A DNA stretch of 64,000 bases, from contig NZ_JBHTCQ010000002.1 in assembly GCF_042665525.1 (NCBI RefSeq), positions 558,001 to 622,000 on the forward strand, read 5' to 3'. A program made the position numbers and the translations under genes. Below are positions 8,230 through 15,572 of this stretch, in pieces (within the stretch, counting starts at the first letter, position 1; each line of letters begins with the position of its first letter). Under the pieces are notes generated by a model. It saw nothing but the letters and a program-made list of their open reading frames with translations, was not told the DNA's origin and did no database searches. Origin of the DNA: Allobogoriella alba. Lineage in GTDB: Bacteria; Actinomycetota; Actinomycetes; Actinomycetales; Actinomycetaceae.

Positions 8230-9206
8230 GAGTGCTGGTCACGGGGGCCAGCGGCATGCTCGGCCGCGCCGTCGCCGAGGCGCTCGTGGGCCGGGGCGAG
8301 GACGTCACTGTGCTGCAGCGCGGGGCCGCGGGCGTCGCCGGGGCCCGGGAGGTCCGCGGCTCGGTCACCGAGCCGGACGTCGTGACCCGTGCGGTGGCCG
8401 GGCAGGACGCCGTCGTGCACCTGGCGGCGAAGGTCGGCGTGACCGGCAGCCTCGCCGACTTCGAGGCGGTCAACGTCCGCGGCACGCGGCGGCTCCTGGA
8501 CGCGGCCCGGGCTGCGGGCGTGTCACGGTTCGTGCACGTCTCCTCGCCGTCGGTGGCGCACACCGGGACCTCGATCGTCGGTGAGGGCGCCGGACCGGCG
8601 GATCCGTCGCGTGCCCGCGGCAGCTACGCGCGGACCAAGGCGGCCGCCGAGCTGGAGGCGCTCGGTGCCCACGCGGCGGGCTTCGCCGTCGTGGCGGTCC
8701 GGCCGCACCTGGTGTGGGGGCCGGGCGACACCCAGCTCGTGCAGCGGGTCGTGGAGCGTGCGGCCGCCGGCCGGCTGCCGGTCGTGGGGACCGGGGCACC
8801 GCTTGTCGACACCTGCTACGTCGACAACGCTGTCGACGCGCTGCTGGCCGCGCTGGACCGGGCCGAGCAGGCGGGCGGCGAGGCCTTCGTCGTCACCGAC
8901 GGCGCGCCGCGCGCCATCGCGGACGTCATGGGCGGCTGGTGCCGCGCGGCCGGGGTGGCTGCGCCGTCGTGGCACGTCCCGGCCGGGCTGGCCCGGACGG
9001 CCGGGTCGGTCGTGGAGGCCCTGTGGGGGCTGCTGCCGGAGCGGGTGGTCGGGGACGACGTGCCGCCGATGACGCGGTTCCTGGCCGAGCAGCTCTCCAC
9101 GGCGCACTGGTTCGACCTGCGCCGCACGCGCGAGGTGCTGGGCTGGGAGCCGCGGGTGAGCGTGGAGGAAGGGCTGGAACGGCTGACCCGGGCGTTCCGG
9201 AGGTGA
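8226..9206 (+). CDS. oleD: OleD, NAD(P)H-dependent 2-alkyl-3-ketoalkanoic acid reductase
   Basis: A 326-aa extended short-chain dehydrogenase/reductase. The Rossmann motif GASGMLG is at residues 7-13, the catalytic Ser is in HVSSPSV, and the Tyr-Lys pair is in SYARTKAAAE. OleD reduces the OleA product to the 2-alkyl-3-hydroxyalkanoic acid that OleC then cyclises. The GTG start overlaps the oleBC stop (GTGA), so oleA, oleBC and oleD are translationally coupled. It converges with the aldo/keto reductase gene after 7 bp. On sequence alone it could be a 3-beta-hydroxysteroid dehydrogenase-like enzyme; the operon decides. Confidence 0.9.
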   Translation: MRVLVTGASGMLGRAVAEALVGRGEDVTVLQRGAAGVAGAREVRGSVTEPDVVTRAVAGQDAVVHLAAKVGVTGSLADFEAVNVRGTRRLLDAARAAGVSRFVHVSSPSVAHTGTSIVGEGAGPADPSRARGSYARTKAAAELEALGAHAAGFAVVAVRPHLVWGPGDTQLVQRVVERAAAGRLPVVGTGAPLVDTCYVDNAVDALLAALDRAEQAGGEAFVVTDGAPRAIADVMGGWCRAAGVAAPSWHVPAGLARTAGSVVEALWGLLPERVVGDDVPPMTRFLAEQLSTAHWFDLRRTREVLGWEPRVSVEEGLERLTRAFRR

Positions 9207-9213
9207 GGACGCG

Positions 9214-10041
9214 CTACTCCTCGTGGGTGTCCGGGTCCCCGCCGAGGCGGCGTTGCGGCAGCGACGCGATGCGGGCCATCTGCTCCTCGTCCAGCGTGAA
9301 GCCGGCGATGTCGAGGTTCTCCCGCTGCCGCGTCGGGTCCCCGGACTTGGGCAGCGGCTGCGCACCGAGCTGGTGGTGCCACCGCAGGACCGCCTGAGCG
9401 GGCGTGACGCCGTGGGCCTGCGCGACCTCCCGGACGGCCTCGGCGTCGAGGATGCCGCGGCCGCGGCCGAGCGGGCCCCAGGACTGGGTGAGGATGCCGC
9501 GCGTGGCGTGGGCGGCGCGCATCTGCTCCTGGACGAAGCCGGGGTGCAGCTCGATCTGGTTGACGGCCGGCGTGACCCCGGTCTCGGCGATGACGCGGTC
9601 CAGGTGGGCGGCGGTGAAGTTCGAGACGCCGACGGACCGGACGACGCCCTCGTCGCGCAGCCGGATGAAGGCCCGCCAGGTGTCGACGTAGAGGTCACGC
9701 GCGGGCAGCGGCCAGTGGATGAGGTAGAGGTCCAGCCGGTCCAGACCGAGCGCGGCGAGGCTCCGCTCGACGGCCCGCAGCGTCGCGTCGTAGCCGTGGT
9801 CCGGTCCGGCGAGCTTGCTGGTGACCGCGATCTGGGAGCGGGCGATCCCGGACTCGGCGACGGCGCGCCCGACCTCGGCCTCGTTGCCGTAGCTCGCAGC
9901 GGTGTCGATGAGGCGGTAGCCCGCCTCGAGGGCGGAGGCCACCTGCTCGGTCGCGTCGGACCCGCGCAGTGTCCACGTGCCGAAGCCGATGGCGGGCAGG
10001 GTCGTGCCGTCGTTGAGGGTCAGGTCGGGAAGGGAGGTCAC
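9214..10041 (-). CDS. Aldo/keto reductase
   Basis: A 275-aa AKR-family NADPH-dependent oxidoreductase with a TIM-barrel fold. The catalytic tetrad is recognisable: Asp and Tyr in LIDTAASYGNE, Lys in VTSKL and His in YLIHWPL. The cofactor-phosphate loop PKSGDPTRQRENLDI is near the C terminus. It is similar to 2,5-diketo-D-gluconate reductase-like members; the substrate cannot be told. The GTG at 10041 was chosen because the conserved N terminus (TLNDGTTLPAIGFGTW) begins 8 codons later; the reading frame is open further upstream. It is divergent from the HAD gene. Confidence 0.85.
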   Translation of the reverse strand: MTSLPDLTLNDGTTLPAIGFGTWTLRGSDATEQVASALEAGYRLIDTAASYGNEAEVGRAVAESGIARSQIAVTSKLAGPDHGYDATLRAVERSLAALGLDRLDLYLIHWPLPARDLYVDTWRAFIRLRDEGVVRSVGVSNFTAAHLDRVIAETGVTPAVNQIELHPGFVQEQMRAAHATRGILTQSWGPLGRGRGILDAEAVREVAQAHGVTPAQAVLRWHHQLGAQPLPKSGDPTRQRENLDIAGFTLDEEQMARIASLPQRRLGGDPDTHEE

Positions 10042-10076
10042 GGCCGCATCGTGCCACGGGGCCCGTCGGGCATGCA

Positions 10077-10082
10077 TAATCT
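10077..10082 (+). promoter_or_regulatory. -10 hexamer TAATCT upstream of the HAD gene
   Basis: TAATCT (overlapping CATAAT at 10075-10080) lies about 83 bp before the ATG at 10165, giving an untranslated leader of about 75 nt that ends in a strong GGAGGAGGAG ribosome site. Confidence 0.35.
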
Positions 10083-10164
10083 GCGGGACCGTTCCCCTCG
10101 ACCCGCCGACGACCCGCCGACCGACGACCCCGCCGAGCCGCACGCGGTGCGGAGGAGGAGAGAC

Positions 10165-10932
10165 ATGACGGCCCTGATCGCCTTCGACCTGGACGACACC
10201 CTCGCCCCGTCGAAGTCACCGATGCCGGCACGGATGGGTGCCGCGCTGGCGGCCCTCCTCGACGTCACCCCGGTGTGCATCATCTCCGGTGGGCACCTCG
10301 GCCAGTTCCGGGACCAGGTGCTCGCGCACCTCGACGCGACCGACGCCCAGCTGTCCCGGCTCCACCTCATGCCGACCTGCGGCACCCGTTACCTGCGCTG
10401 GTCCCGCGGCGACTGGACCGAGGTCTACGCCCACGACCTCACGGACGAGGAGCGGGAGAACGCCTTCGCCGCGCTCGAGGGAGAGGCGCGCCGTCTGGGG
10501 CTCTGGGAGTCGCAGACATGGGGCGAGATCCTCGAGGACCGCGGCTCGCAGATCACCTTCTCCGCGCTCGGGCAGCATGCGCCGCTGGATAAGAAGAAGG
10601 CGTGGGACCCCAGCGGTGAGAAGAAGGAGCGGCTGCGGGACGCGGTTGCCGCGTTGCTCCCGACGCTGGAGGTCCGGTCCGGGGGCTCCACGTCCGTGGA
10701 CGTGACCCGGGCCGGCGTGGACAAGGCGTACGGGATGGAGCGGCTCGCGGAGCAGACCGGGATCCCGGTCACCGAGATGCTGTTCGTCGGGGATCGGTTG
10801 GACCCGGGCGGCAACGACTACCCGGTGGTCCGGCTCGGGATGCCCACCCGGCCGGTGGCCGACTGGGAGGAGACGGCCGCGTTCGTCGAGAGCTTCGTCG
10901 AGGAGGCGCGTCGGGAGCGGGTCCGGACCTGA
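10165..10932 (+). CDS. HAD-IIB family hydrolase, phosphomannomutase-like
   Basis: A 255-aa haloacid-dehalogenase superfamily protein. Motif I is FDLDDTLAPSK with the nucleophile Asp at about residue 8. The metal-binding end is LFVGDRLDPGGNDYPV, which closely resembles the GDxxxPGGNDYxI motif of eukaryotic-type alpha-phosphomannomutases, and SGGSTSVDVTRAGVDKAYGM resembles their sugar-phosphate cap region. It may therefore interconvert mannose-6-phosphate and mannose-1-phosphate, supplying GDP-mannose for glycolipids; a general sugar phosphatase is the alternative. The ATG follows GGAGGAGGAGAGAC. It is a single-gene unit. Confidence 0.75.
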   Translation: MTALIAFDLDDTLAPSKSPMPARMGAALAALLDVTPVCIISGGHLGQFRDQVLAHLDATDAQLSRLHLMPTCGTRYLRWSRGDWTEVYAHDLTDEERENAFAALEGEARRLGLWESQTWGEILEDRGSQITFSALGQHAPLDKKKAWDPSGEKKERLRDAVAALLPTLEVRSGGSTSVDVTRAGVDKAYGMERLAEQTGIPVTEMLFVGDRLDPGGNDYPVVRLGMPTRPVADWEETAAFVESFVEEARRERVRT

Positions 10933-10955
10933 TCGCTGGCGGTCGCGAGGCGACC

Positions 10956-11012
10956 GGCGCCAGGTCTGTCGGTCCGGCGGCGCCAGGTCTGTCAGTCCGG
11001 CGGCGCCAGGTC
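10956..11012 (+). repeat. 23-bp tandem repeat, three copies of a GGCGCCAGGTC core
   Basis: The core GGCGCCAGGTC occurs at 10956, 10979 and 11002, exactly 23 bp apart, in the gap between the HAD gene and the next gene. The last unit is partial. Confidence 0.75.
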
Positions 11013-11049
11013 CTCAACCGGCCGGCCCTCGGATGTCACCGCGGAGCAC

Positions 11050-11055
11050 TAACGT
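11050..11055 (+). promoter_or_regulatory. -10 hexamer TAACGT, leaderless type
   Basis: TAACGT is followed by 7 nt and then the ATG at 11063 with no Shine-Dalgarno sequence. It fixes the start of the following gene. Confidence 0.5.
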
Positions 11056-11062
11056 CGCGTTC

Positions 11063-11572
11063 ATGAGCGCTTCGACGTCACCGCGGATCGACCGGCCGGA
11101 CCTGCCGGAGGGGTACGGGCTGCCGGAGAGCTCCGACGGGCTGTTGTCCTGGCGGCAGGTCGAGGAGCGGCTGACGTCCGCGTTGCACTACTGGATCAGC
11201 AGCATCCGCCCGGACGGCCGGCCGCACTCCGTCCCCCGGTGGGGCGTGTGGGTGTCCGGACGCTTCTACTACGACGGCGCACCCACCACGCGGCACACGC
11301 GGAACGTCGAGCGGAACCCGGCGGTGACGCTGACGCTGGAGAGCGGCACCGAGGTGGTCATCGTCGAGGGTGAGTCCGCCGCGACCCGAGCCTCGGCGGA
11401 CGGGCTCGGGGCCGAGCTGTCCCGGGCGTTCGGGAAGTACGCCGCCTTCGGCTACGAGCCCGGTCCGGACTCCTGGTCCGGACCCGACGGCGGGGGGCTG
11501 CGCGTCATCACCCCGAAGAGCGCGCTCGCCTGGTTCTCCTTCCCGAAGGACTGCACCCGGTTCCGCTTCTGA
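11063..11572 (+). CDS. Pyridoxamine 5'-phosphate oxidase-like (split beta-barrel) flavin/F420 protein
   Basis: A 169-aa protein of the pyridoxamine-phosphate-oxidase-like fold. The characteristic stretch is ALHYWISSIRPDGRPHSVPRWGVWVSGRFYY, where substrate-independent members bind FMN or F420 along the first strands, followed by TRHTRNVERNPAVTLTLESGTEVVIVEG. The C terminus ends in LAWFSFPKDCTRFRF. The exact cofactor and substrate are unknown; family members include F420-dependent reductases and heme oxygenase-like proteins. The start at 11063 is supported by the -10 at 7 nt. It appears monocistronic. Confidence 0.78.
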   Translation: MSASTSPRIDRPDLPEGYGLPESSDGLLSWRQVEERLTSALHYWISSIRPDGRPHSVPRWGVWVSGRFYYDGAPTTRHTRNVERNPAVTLTLESGTEVVIVEGESAATRASADGLGAELSRAFGKYAAFGYEPGPDSWSGPDGGGLRVITPKSALAWFSFPKDCTRFRF

Positions 11573-11678
11573 CGGTCGGCGGGTTCCTCGACGTCGGGGA
11601 CGCGAGTCGTGCGCACGCTGCGCGGACGCCGTGCCTAGCCTGGTTCGGGCCCGGCTTCCGGACTACCGAGGAGGCGCC

Positions 11679-13394
11679 ATCCGTCACCTGCGCGTGAGCC
11701 TCGCCGCCCTGCTGTCGTGCGCGCTCGTCGCGTGCGCGCCGGGTGTGCACCGCACCGTCGACCAGCCAACACGACCTCCGGCTGTGGTCAGCCAGCCCAC
11801 GGCACCGCCGGAGACGGTCGTGCTGCCCGGCGGCGGGGCGGCCCGGCTCAGCGCGCAGGCCGCGCTGACGTTCTTCGACGCCGCTCCGCTCGCCGTGGTC
11901 GCGGACCCGCTGTCCGCCGTGCGAGGTGCATCGCTCGCGGTGGACCTCGGCGTTCCCGTCCTGGTGGCCGGCGACGATCCATCGGCAGATGTCCTCGAGG
12001 CCCTGGACGACCTCGGCACCGAGACCGTCCTGGCCGTGGGGGAGCCCGGGCTGCCGGACGGGCTGGACGTGGTCCCCGCGCCGCAGGACGTGGACGAGCT
12101 GGCCGCCCTGGTGCGCTCGGACCTGGAGACCTCGCCCGTAGCGCCCGGGGACGAGGTCCGCGCGGTGGCCGGGCTCGAGCCGGGCACGCTGCTCGTGGAG
12201 GACGCGACCGGGGACGCGGGCACCGGGGACGCGACGGAGGACGCGACCGGGGATGCGAGCAATAGCGGAGGCTCGACCGACGACCCGCGGAGTGCGGACT
12301 CGTCCGACGACGCTGGCGGTCCGGCCGACGACGCTCGCTTGCCGTACAGCGAACGGCCCGAGGCGGTGGCGCGCGACGTCGTCGTCATGTCCACGGGAGC
12401 GGCCGCGCAGGCAGCTGCTGCCGCGAGTGCCCGGGCGGCCGGGGCGCAGGTCCAGGTCGTGCCGGATGGTGACCCGCGGGCGAGCAGCGAGACCGTCCAG
12501 GCGACGGCAGAGCACGCGCCGGACGTCGTCGCCGGCCTGGGGAGCAGTTTCGGGGATGCCGAGACGCTCGCGTGGCGGACCGCGACGGCTGCCACCGGCA
12601 CCGAGCTGCCGGGTGGTGGGCAGCTGATCCTGCCGGGCAGGACCTACGTGGCGATCTACGGCAGCCCGGGTACCGGGGCGCTCGGCGTGCTCGGCGAGCA
12701 GGACACCGCCGAGACGGTCCGGCGAGCGGCAGAGCATGCCGAGCCGTTCCGCCGGCTGACTGACACGCAGGTCGTGCCGACCCTGGAGATCATCGCGACG
12801 GTGGCCACCCGAGGGGCGGGACCGGACGGCGACTACTCGAACGAGCTGCCGCTCGAACGCCTCCGGCCCTTGGTCGACGCAGCCGCCGAGAACGGGCAGT
12901 GGGTGGTGCTCGACCTGCAGCCCGGACGCGCCGATTTCCTCAGCCAGGCCAAGCGCTACGAGGAGTTGCTTCGTGAGCCGCACGTCGGGCTCGCGCTCGA
13001 CCCGGAATGGCGGCTGGGACCCGACGAGGAGCCGATGCAGCGGATCGGCCACGTGGACGTCGGCGAGGTCGATCAGGTGGTCACCTGGTTGGCCGACCTG
13101 ACCCGCGAGGAGCGGCTGCCGCAGAAGATGCTGGTGCTGCACCAGTTCCGGACCGACATGATCCCTGGCGTGGATCGGTTGGACACCTCGCGCGACGAGG
13201 TCGCCGTCCTCCTCCACGCCGACGGGCAGGGGACGCAGGGCGACAAGCTCGACACCTGGCGGAGTGTGCGCGCCAACGCACCGTCCCTGCAGTGGTGGGG
13301 CTGGAAGAACTTCTACGACGAGGACAGCCCGATGCTCGGCCCGACCGAGACGATGGCGGTCGAGCCCACGCCGAACTACGTCAGCTACCAGTGA
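11679..13394 (+). CDS. Uncharacterised lipoprotein, likely AUC start codon
   Basis: About 571 aa of unknown function. The best start is AUC at 11679: GAGGAGG lies at 11668-11674, 4 nt before it, and only this start gives a proper lipoprotein signal (MRHLRVSLAALLSCALVAC, Cys19 in lipobox LVAC). The in-frame GTG at 11694 would remove the positive n-region; the GTG at 11631 has no ribosome site. Residues about 55-150 look like a cell-wall-binding-repeat-type alpha/beta unit (AVVADPLSAVRGASLAVDLGVPVLVAG). Residues about 170-220 are a low-complexity Asp/Thr/Ser-rich insert. The C-terminal half (WVVLDLQPGR, GLALDPEW, HADG) looks like a TIM-barrel hydrolase fold with acidic residues at strand ends. 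It converges on the HNH gene. An outer-surface or envelope enzyme is the best guess. Confidence 0.7.
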   Translation: MRHLRVSLAALLSCALVACAPGVHRTVDQPTRPPAVVSQPTAPPETVVLPGGGAARLSAQAALTFFDAAPLAVVADPLSAVRGASLAVDLGVPVLVAGDDPSADVLEALDDLGTETVLAVGEPGLPDGLDVVPAPQDVDELAALVRSDLETSPVAPGDEVRAVAGLEPGTLLVEDATGDAGTGDATEDATGDASNSGGSTDDPRSADSSDDAGGPADDARLPYSERPEAVARDVVVMSTGAAAQAAAAASARAAGAQVQVVPDGDPRASSETVQATAEHAPDVVAGLGSSFGDAETLAWRTATAATGTELPGGGQLILPGRTYVAIYGSPGTGALGVLGEQDTAETVRRAAEHAEPFRRLTDTQVVPTLEIIATVATRGAGPDGDYSNELPLERLRPLVDAAAENGQWVVLDLQPGRADFLSQAKRYEELLREPHVGLALDPEWRLGPDEEPMQRIGHVDVGEVDQVVTWLADLTREERLPQKMLVLHQFRTDMIPGVDRLDTSRDEVAVLLHADGQGTQGDKLDTWRSVRANAPSLQWWGWKNFYDEDSPMLGPTETMAVEPTPNYVSYQ

Positions 13395-13442
13395 GGCACC
13401 TCGCGCCGTCTCCGGTGGGTCGAGGCGCGCCGGCGGATCGCC

Positions 13443-15389
13443 TCAGAACGGCGGCTCGCCGTAGAGGTCGGGATCGTGTGGTGAGCCGTCACCGGGATCG
13501 TGCGGGGCGGGCCGCTCCGGTGGGGGCTCGCTCTCGGAGGATCGGTGACGCCGATGTCCGAGGTGGACGATGGTGCCGTTGGCCTGGCGGCGATACGTGT
13601 GCCCGGTCGGGCTGGTCCAGTCGAAGACACCACCCTGGTGTTGGGTGACCGCGAAGTGCCCGAGGCTCTTGTGCCGGTGGTCGGTGCTGCACAGGGCGCC
13701 GAGGTTGCCGAGTGCTGTCGGTCCGGGGCCGAAGGGGATGGTGTGGTCCAGGTCGCAGGCTTGGGCGCGCACGCCACAACCTGGGCGGACACACGTTCGG
13801 TCACGTTCGCGGACCAGGCGGGCCAGCGCGGCAGGGGGGCGGTACGTGGTGCGGCCGAGGTCGACGACGGTGCCGCTGGCGGGGTCGGTCAGGATGCGCC
13901 GGATGGTCGAGTCGGTTGCCAGGGCCCGCGCGACGGGTGCACTGATGGCGCCATAGCCGTCGAGCTCGGCCGGCTCTGAGCCGCCCAGCAAAGTGCTGAT
14001 CGGCATCGTGACGTTGAGCCTGACCGGGGCGCCGCCGAGGCTGCGTACCGGCCAACCGGCGGCGCGGCCTGTGGCGCCAGCGGCGTCTGCGCGGCCGGAC
14101 TCGTCAGCCTCGCCGACCTCGCCAGCCTCGCCGGTCTCGCCGGACTTGGGTGGCGCACCGGGAAGGCAGGCTTGGTCCGCCGTGGCGGTCGCGCCGGGAG
14201 CGTCGGGCCGGGAGAGGGTGCTCTGGACAGCAGGAGCGCCGATCCAACCGGTCGTGAGCGCGTCGAAGCCGATCCCCGCGAGGATGTCCGCGCGCAGCTG
14301 GTCGGTGGTGCGCCGATCGCCGTCGGCGCGTGCCGTTCGGGCCGCGGCGTCGAGCGCCGCATCCAGCGCCACGGCGCCCTCGGCCGGCAGGTAGGCGGAG
14401 ATCGAGGCCATCCCGTCCGGTAGCGCCCGTGCGTGGTTGACGCGACGGCGTGAGCGGGCCGCGGCGTGACGCTGATCGGCGCCCTGCGGGTCGATCGCGG
14501 CGATCGCGGTGGTCAGGTCCTTGGCCAGCTTCGGCGAGGTCGAGCCGGGCGCTGTGGGTAGCACCGCTTCCTCGACCTCCAGCACCAACGGCTCGGGGAG
14601 CTCCTCCAGATGCGTGGCCATCACCTCGGCCTTCGCGAAGGAGAGCTCTCCGGTCTCGACGGCCTCGGAGGTGGCGGCCATCGGGCCGGCCAGCATCCGG
14701 CCGGTGCGGATCAGCTTGCCCGCAGCCTGCCGAGTGATCGCCAGCCGCATCGCCAGCTCGGTGGCCGCCCTCGGCACGCCCGACGAGGAGGAGGCTGCGG
14801 GGTGACTCGGCGCGGTCGGGATCGGCGGCCCGATGCGCGGGTCACCGCTCGGCTGCGGTAGTGCGGGCGGGCCGTACAGGTCCTCGAGGCGCTGCTCGAC
14901 CAACGCTGCCGCATCGGCCTGCCGGGCCTGGGCGTATGCGGCGACCTTGCCCCACAGCGCAACGACGTCGACCACGTCGCCTGAGTCGAGCTCGGCCATG
15001 TCCAGGCGATCCAGCAGGCGCCCGAGAGCGATGCCGGTCGTGGACTCTGCCTGGTCGAGCAGCTGCCGGAGCGGCTCGGGGCTCGCGGGCCCGTCCAGCC
15101 CTTCGATCGCTTCCAGGGGAGTCGCCCACCCCACCCGAGCCGCCGGGGCGGACGACGCGCCTGCCTCCGGGGGCTCGACCTCGGCCTCAGCGGGTTCGGC
15201 CGAGGGGCACTGACGGAGCGCCTCGTCCAGGACCACCACGGGGGCTCTCGGGGCGGCCAGCACACGCCGGAGGTCGCCCCCGTGCTCACGGATGTGCCGG
15301 ATGATGCCGGCCAGCAGCAGGTGCTCGAGGACGCTCGGGGGGACCGCTCCCGCCCGAGAACCAGGGCAACTCGCTGCTGCATCGAACAT
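13443..15389 (-). CDS. DUF222 domain HNH endonuclease-like protein (13E12 family)
   Basis: A 648-aa protein of the actinobacterial DUF222/13E12 family. The N-terminal and central parts (about residues 60-380) are the DUF222 region with ITRQAAGKLIRTGRML and ADILAGIGFDAL. A Gly/Glu/Ala-rich linker follows, encoded by short repeats. The HNH nuclease motif is near the C terminus: CVRPGCG, DLDHTIPFGPGPTALGNLGALC, then DHRHKS. Such genes are multicopy in many actinobacteria and behave like intron-free mobile genes; their cellular role is unknown. The ATG at 15389 has TAGTCT 7 nt upstream. Codon use matches the neighbours. Confidence 0.86.
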   Translation of the reverse strand: MFDAAASCPGSRAGAVPPSVLEHLLLAGIIRHIREHGGDLRRVLAAPRAPVVVLDEALRQCPSAEPAEAEVEPPEAGASSAPAARVGWATPLEAIEGLDGPASPEPLRQLLDQAESTTGIALGRLLDRLDMAELDSGDVVDVVALWGKVAAYAQARQADAAALVEQRLEDLYGPPALPQPSGDPRIGPPIPTAPSHPAASSSSGVPRAATELAMRLAITRQAAGKLIRTGRMLAGPMAATSEAVETGELSFAKAEVMATHLEELPEPLVLEVEEAVLPTAPGSTSPKLAKDLTTAIAAIDPQGADQRHAAARSRRRVNHARALPDGMASISAYLPAEGAVALDAALDAAARTARADGDRRTTDQLRADILAGIGFDALTTGWIGAPAVQSTLSRPDAPGATATADQACLPGAPPKSGETGEAGEVGEADESGRADAAGATGRAAGWPVRSLGGAPVRLNVTMPISTLLGGSEPAELDGYGAISAPVARALATDSTIRRILTDPASGTVVDLGRTTYRPPAALARLVRERDRTCVRPGCGVRAQACDLDHTIPFGPGPTALGNLGALCSTDHRHKSLGHFAVTQHQGGVFDWTSPTGHTYRRQANGTIVHLGHRRHRSSESEPPPERPAPHDPGDGSPHDPDLYGEPPF

Positions 15390-15396
15390 GTGTATG

Positions 15397-15402
15397 AGAC
15401 TA
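15397..15402 (-). promoter_or_regulatory. -10 hexamer TAGTCT, leaderless type
   Basis: On the minus strand TAGTCT is followed by 7 nt and the ATG at 15389. No Shine-Dalgarno sequence is visible. Confidence 0.5.
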
Positions 15403-15572
15403 CGCGAGGGGTGTGACATGGCGGTCGCGCCGTCCATCGCCTGGGGGCAGGACGGCATCGCGAGCTCTCGAACCCGCCCCACGACTGAGTGGTGCCCGGC
15501 CAGGAGTGGGGCGGAGGGGCATGCCGATCGAGCCGCCGGAGATGCGTCGCGGCTACCCGCGCAGCCCGACCC

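Noticed and set aside
13395..13442. Terminator between the lipoprotein and HNH genes
   Set aside because: Only a 6-bp stem with a 16-nt loop can be drawn, which is too weak.
13443..15389. Recent mobile-element insertion for the DUF222/HNH gene
   Set aside because: I saw no terminal repeats or target duplication and its codon use matches the neighbours.
15440..15500. A tRNA-like T-arm (GGGTTCGAGAGC) on the minus strand
   Set aside because: The neighbouring bases do not form a T-stem, and no acceptor or anticodon arm could be built.
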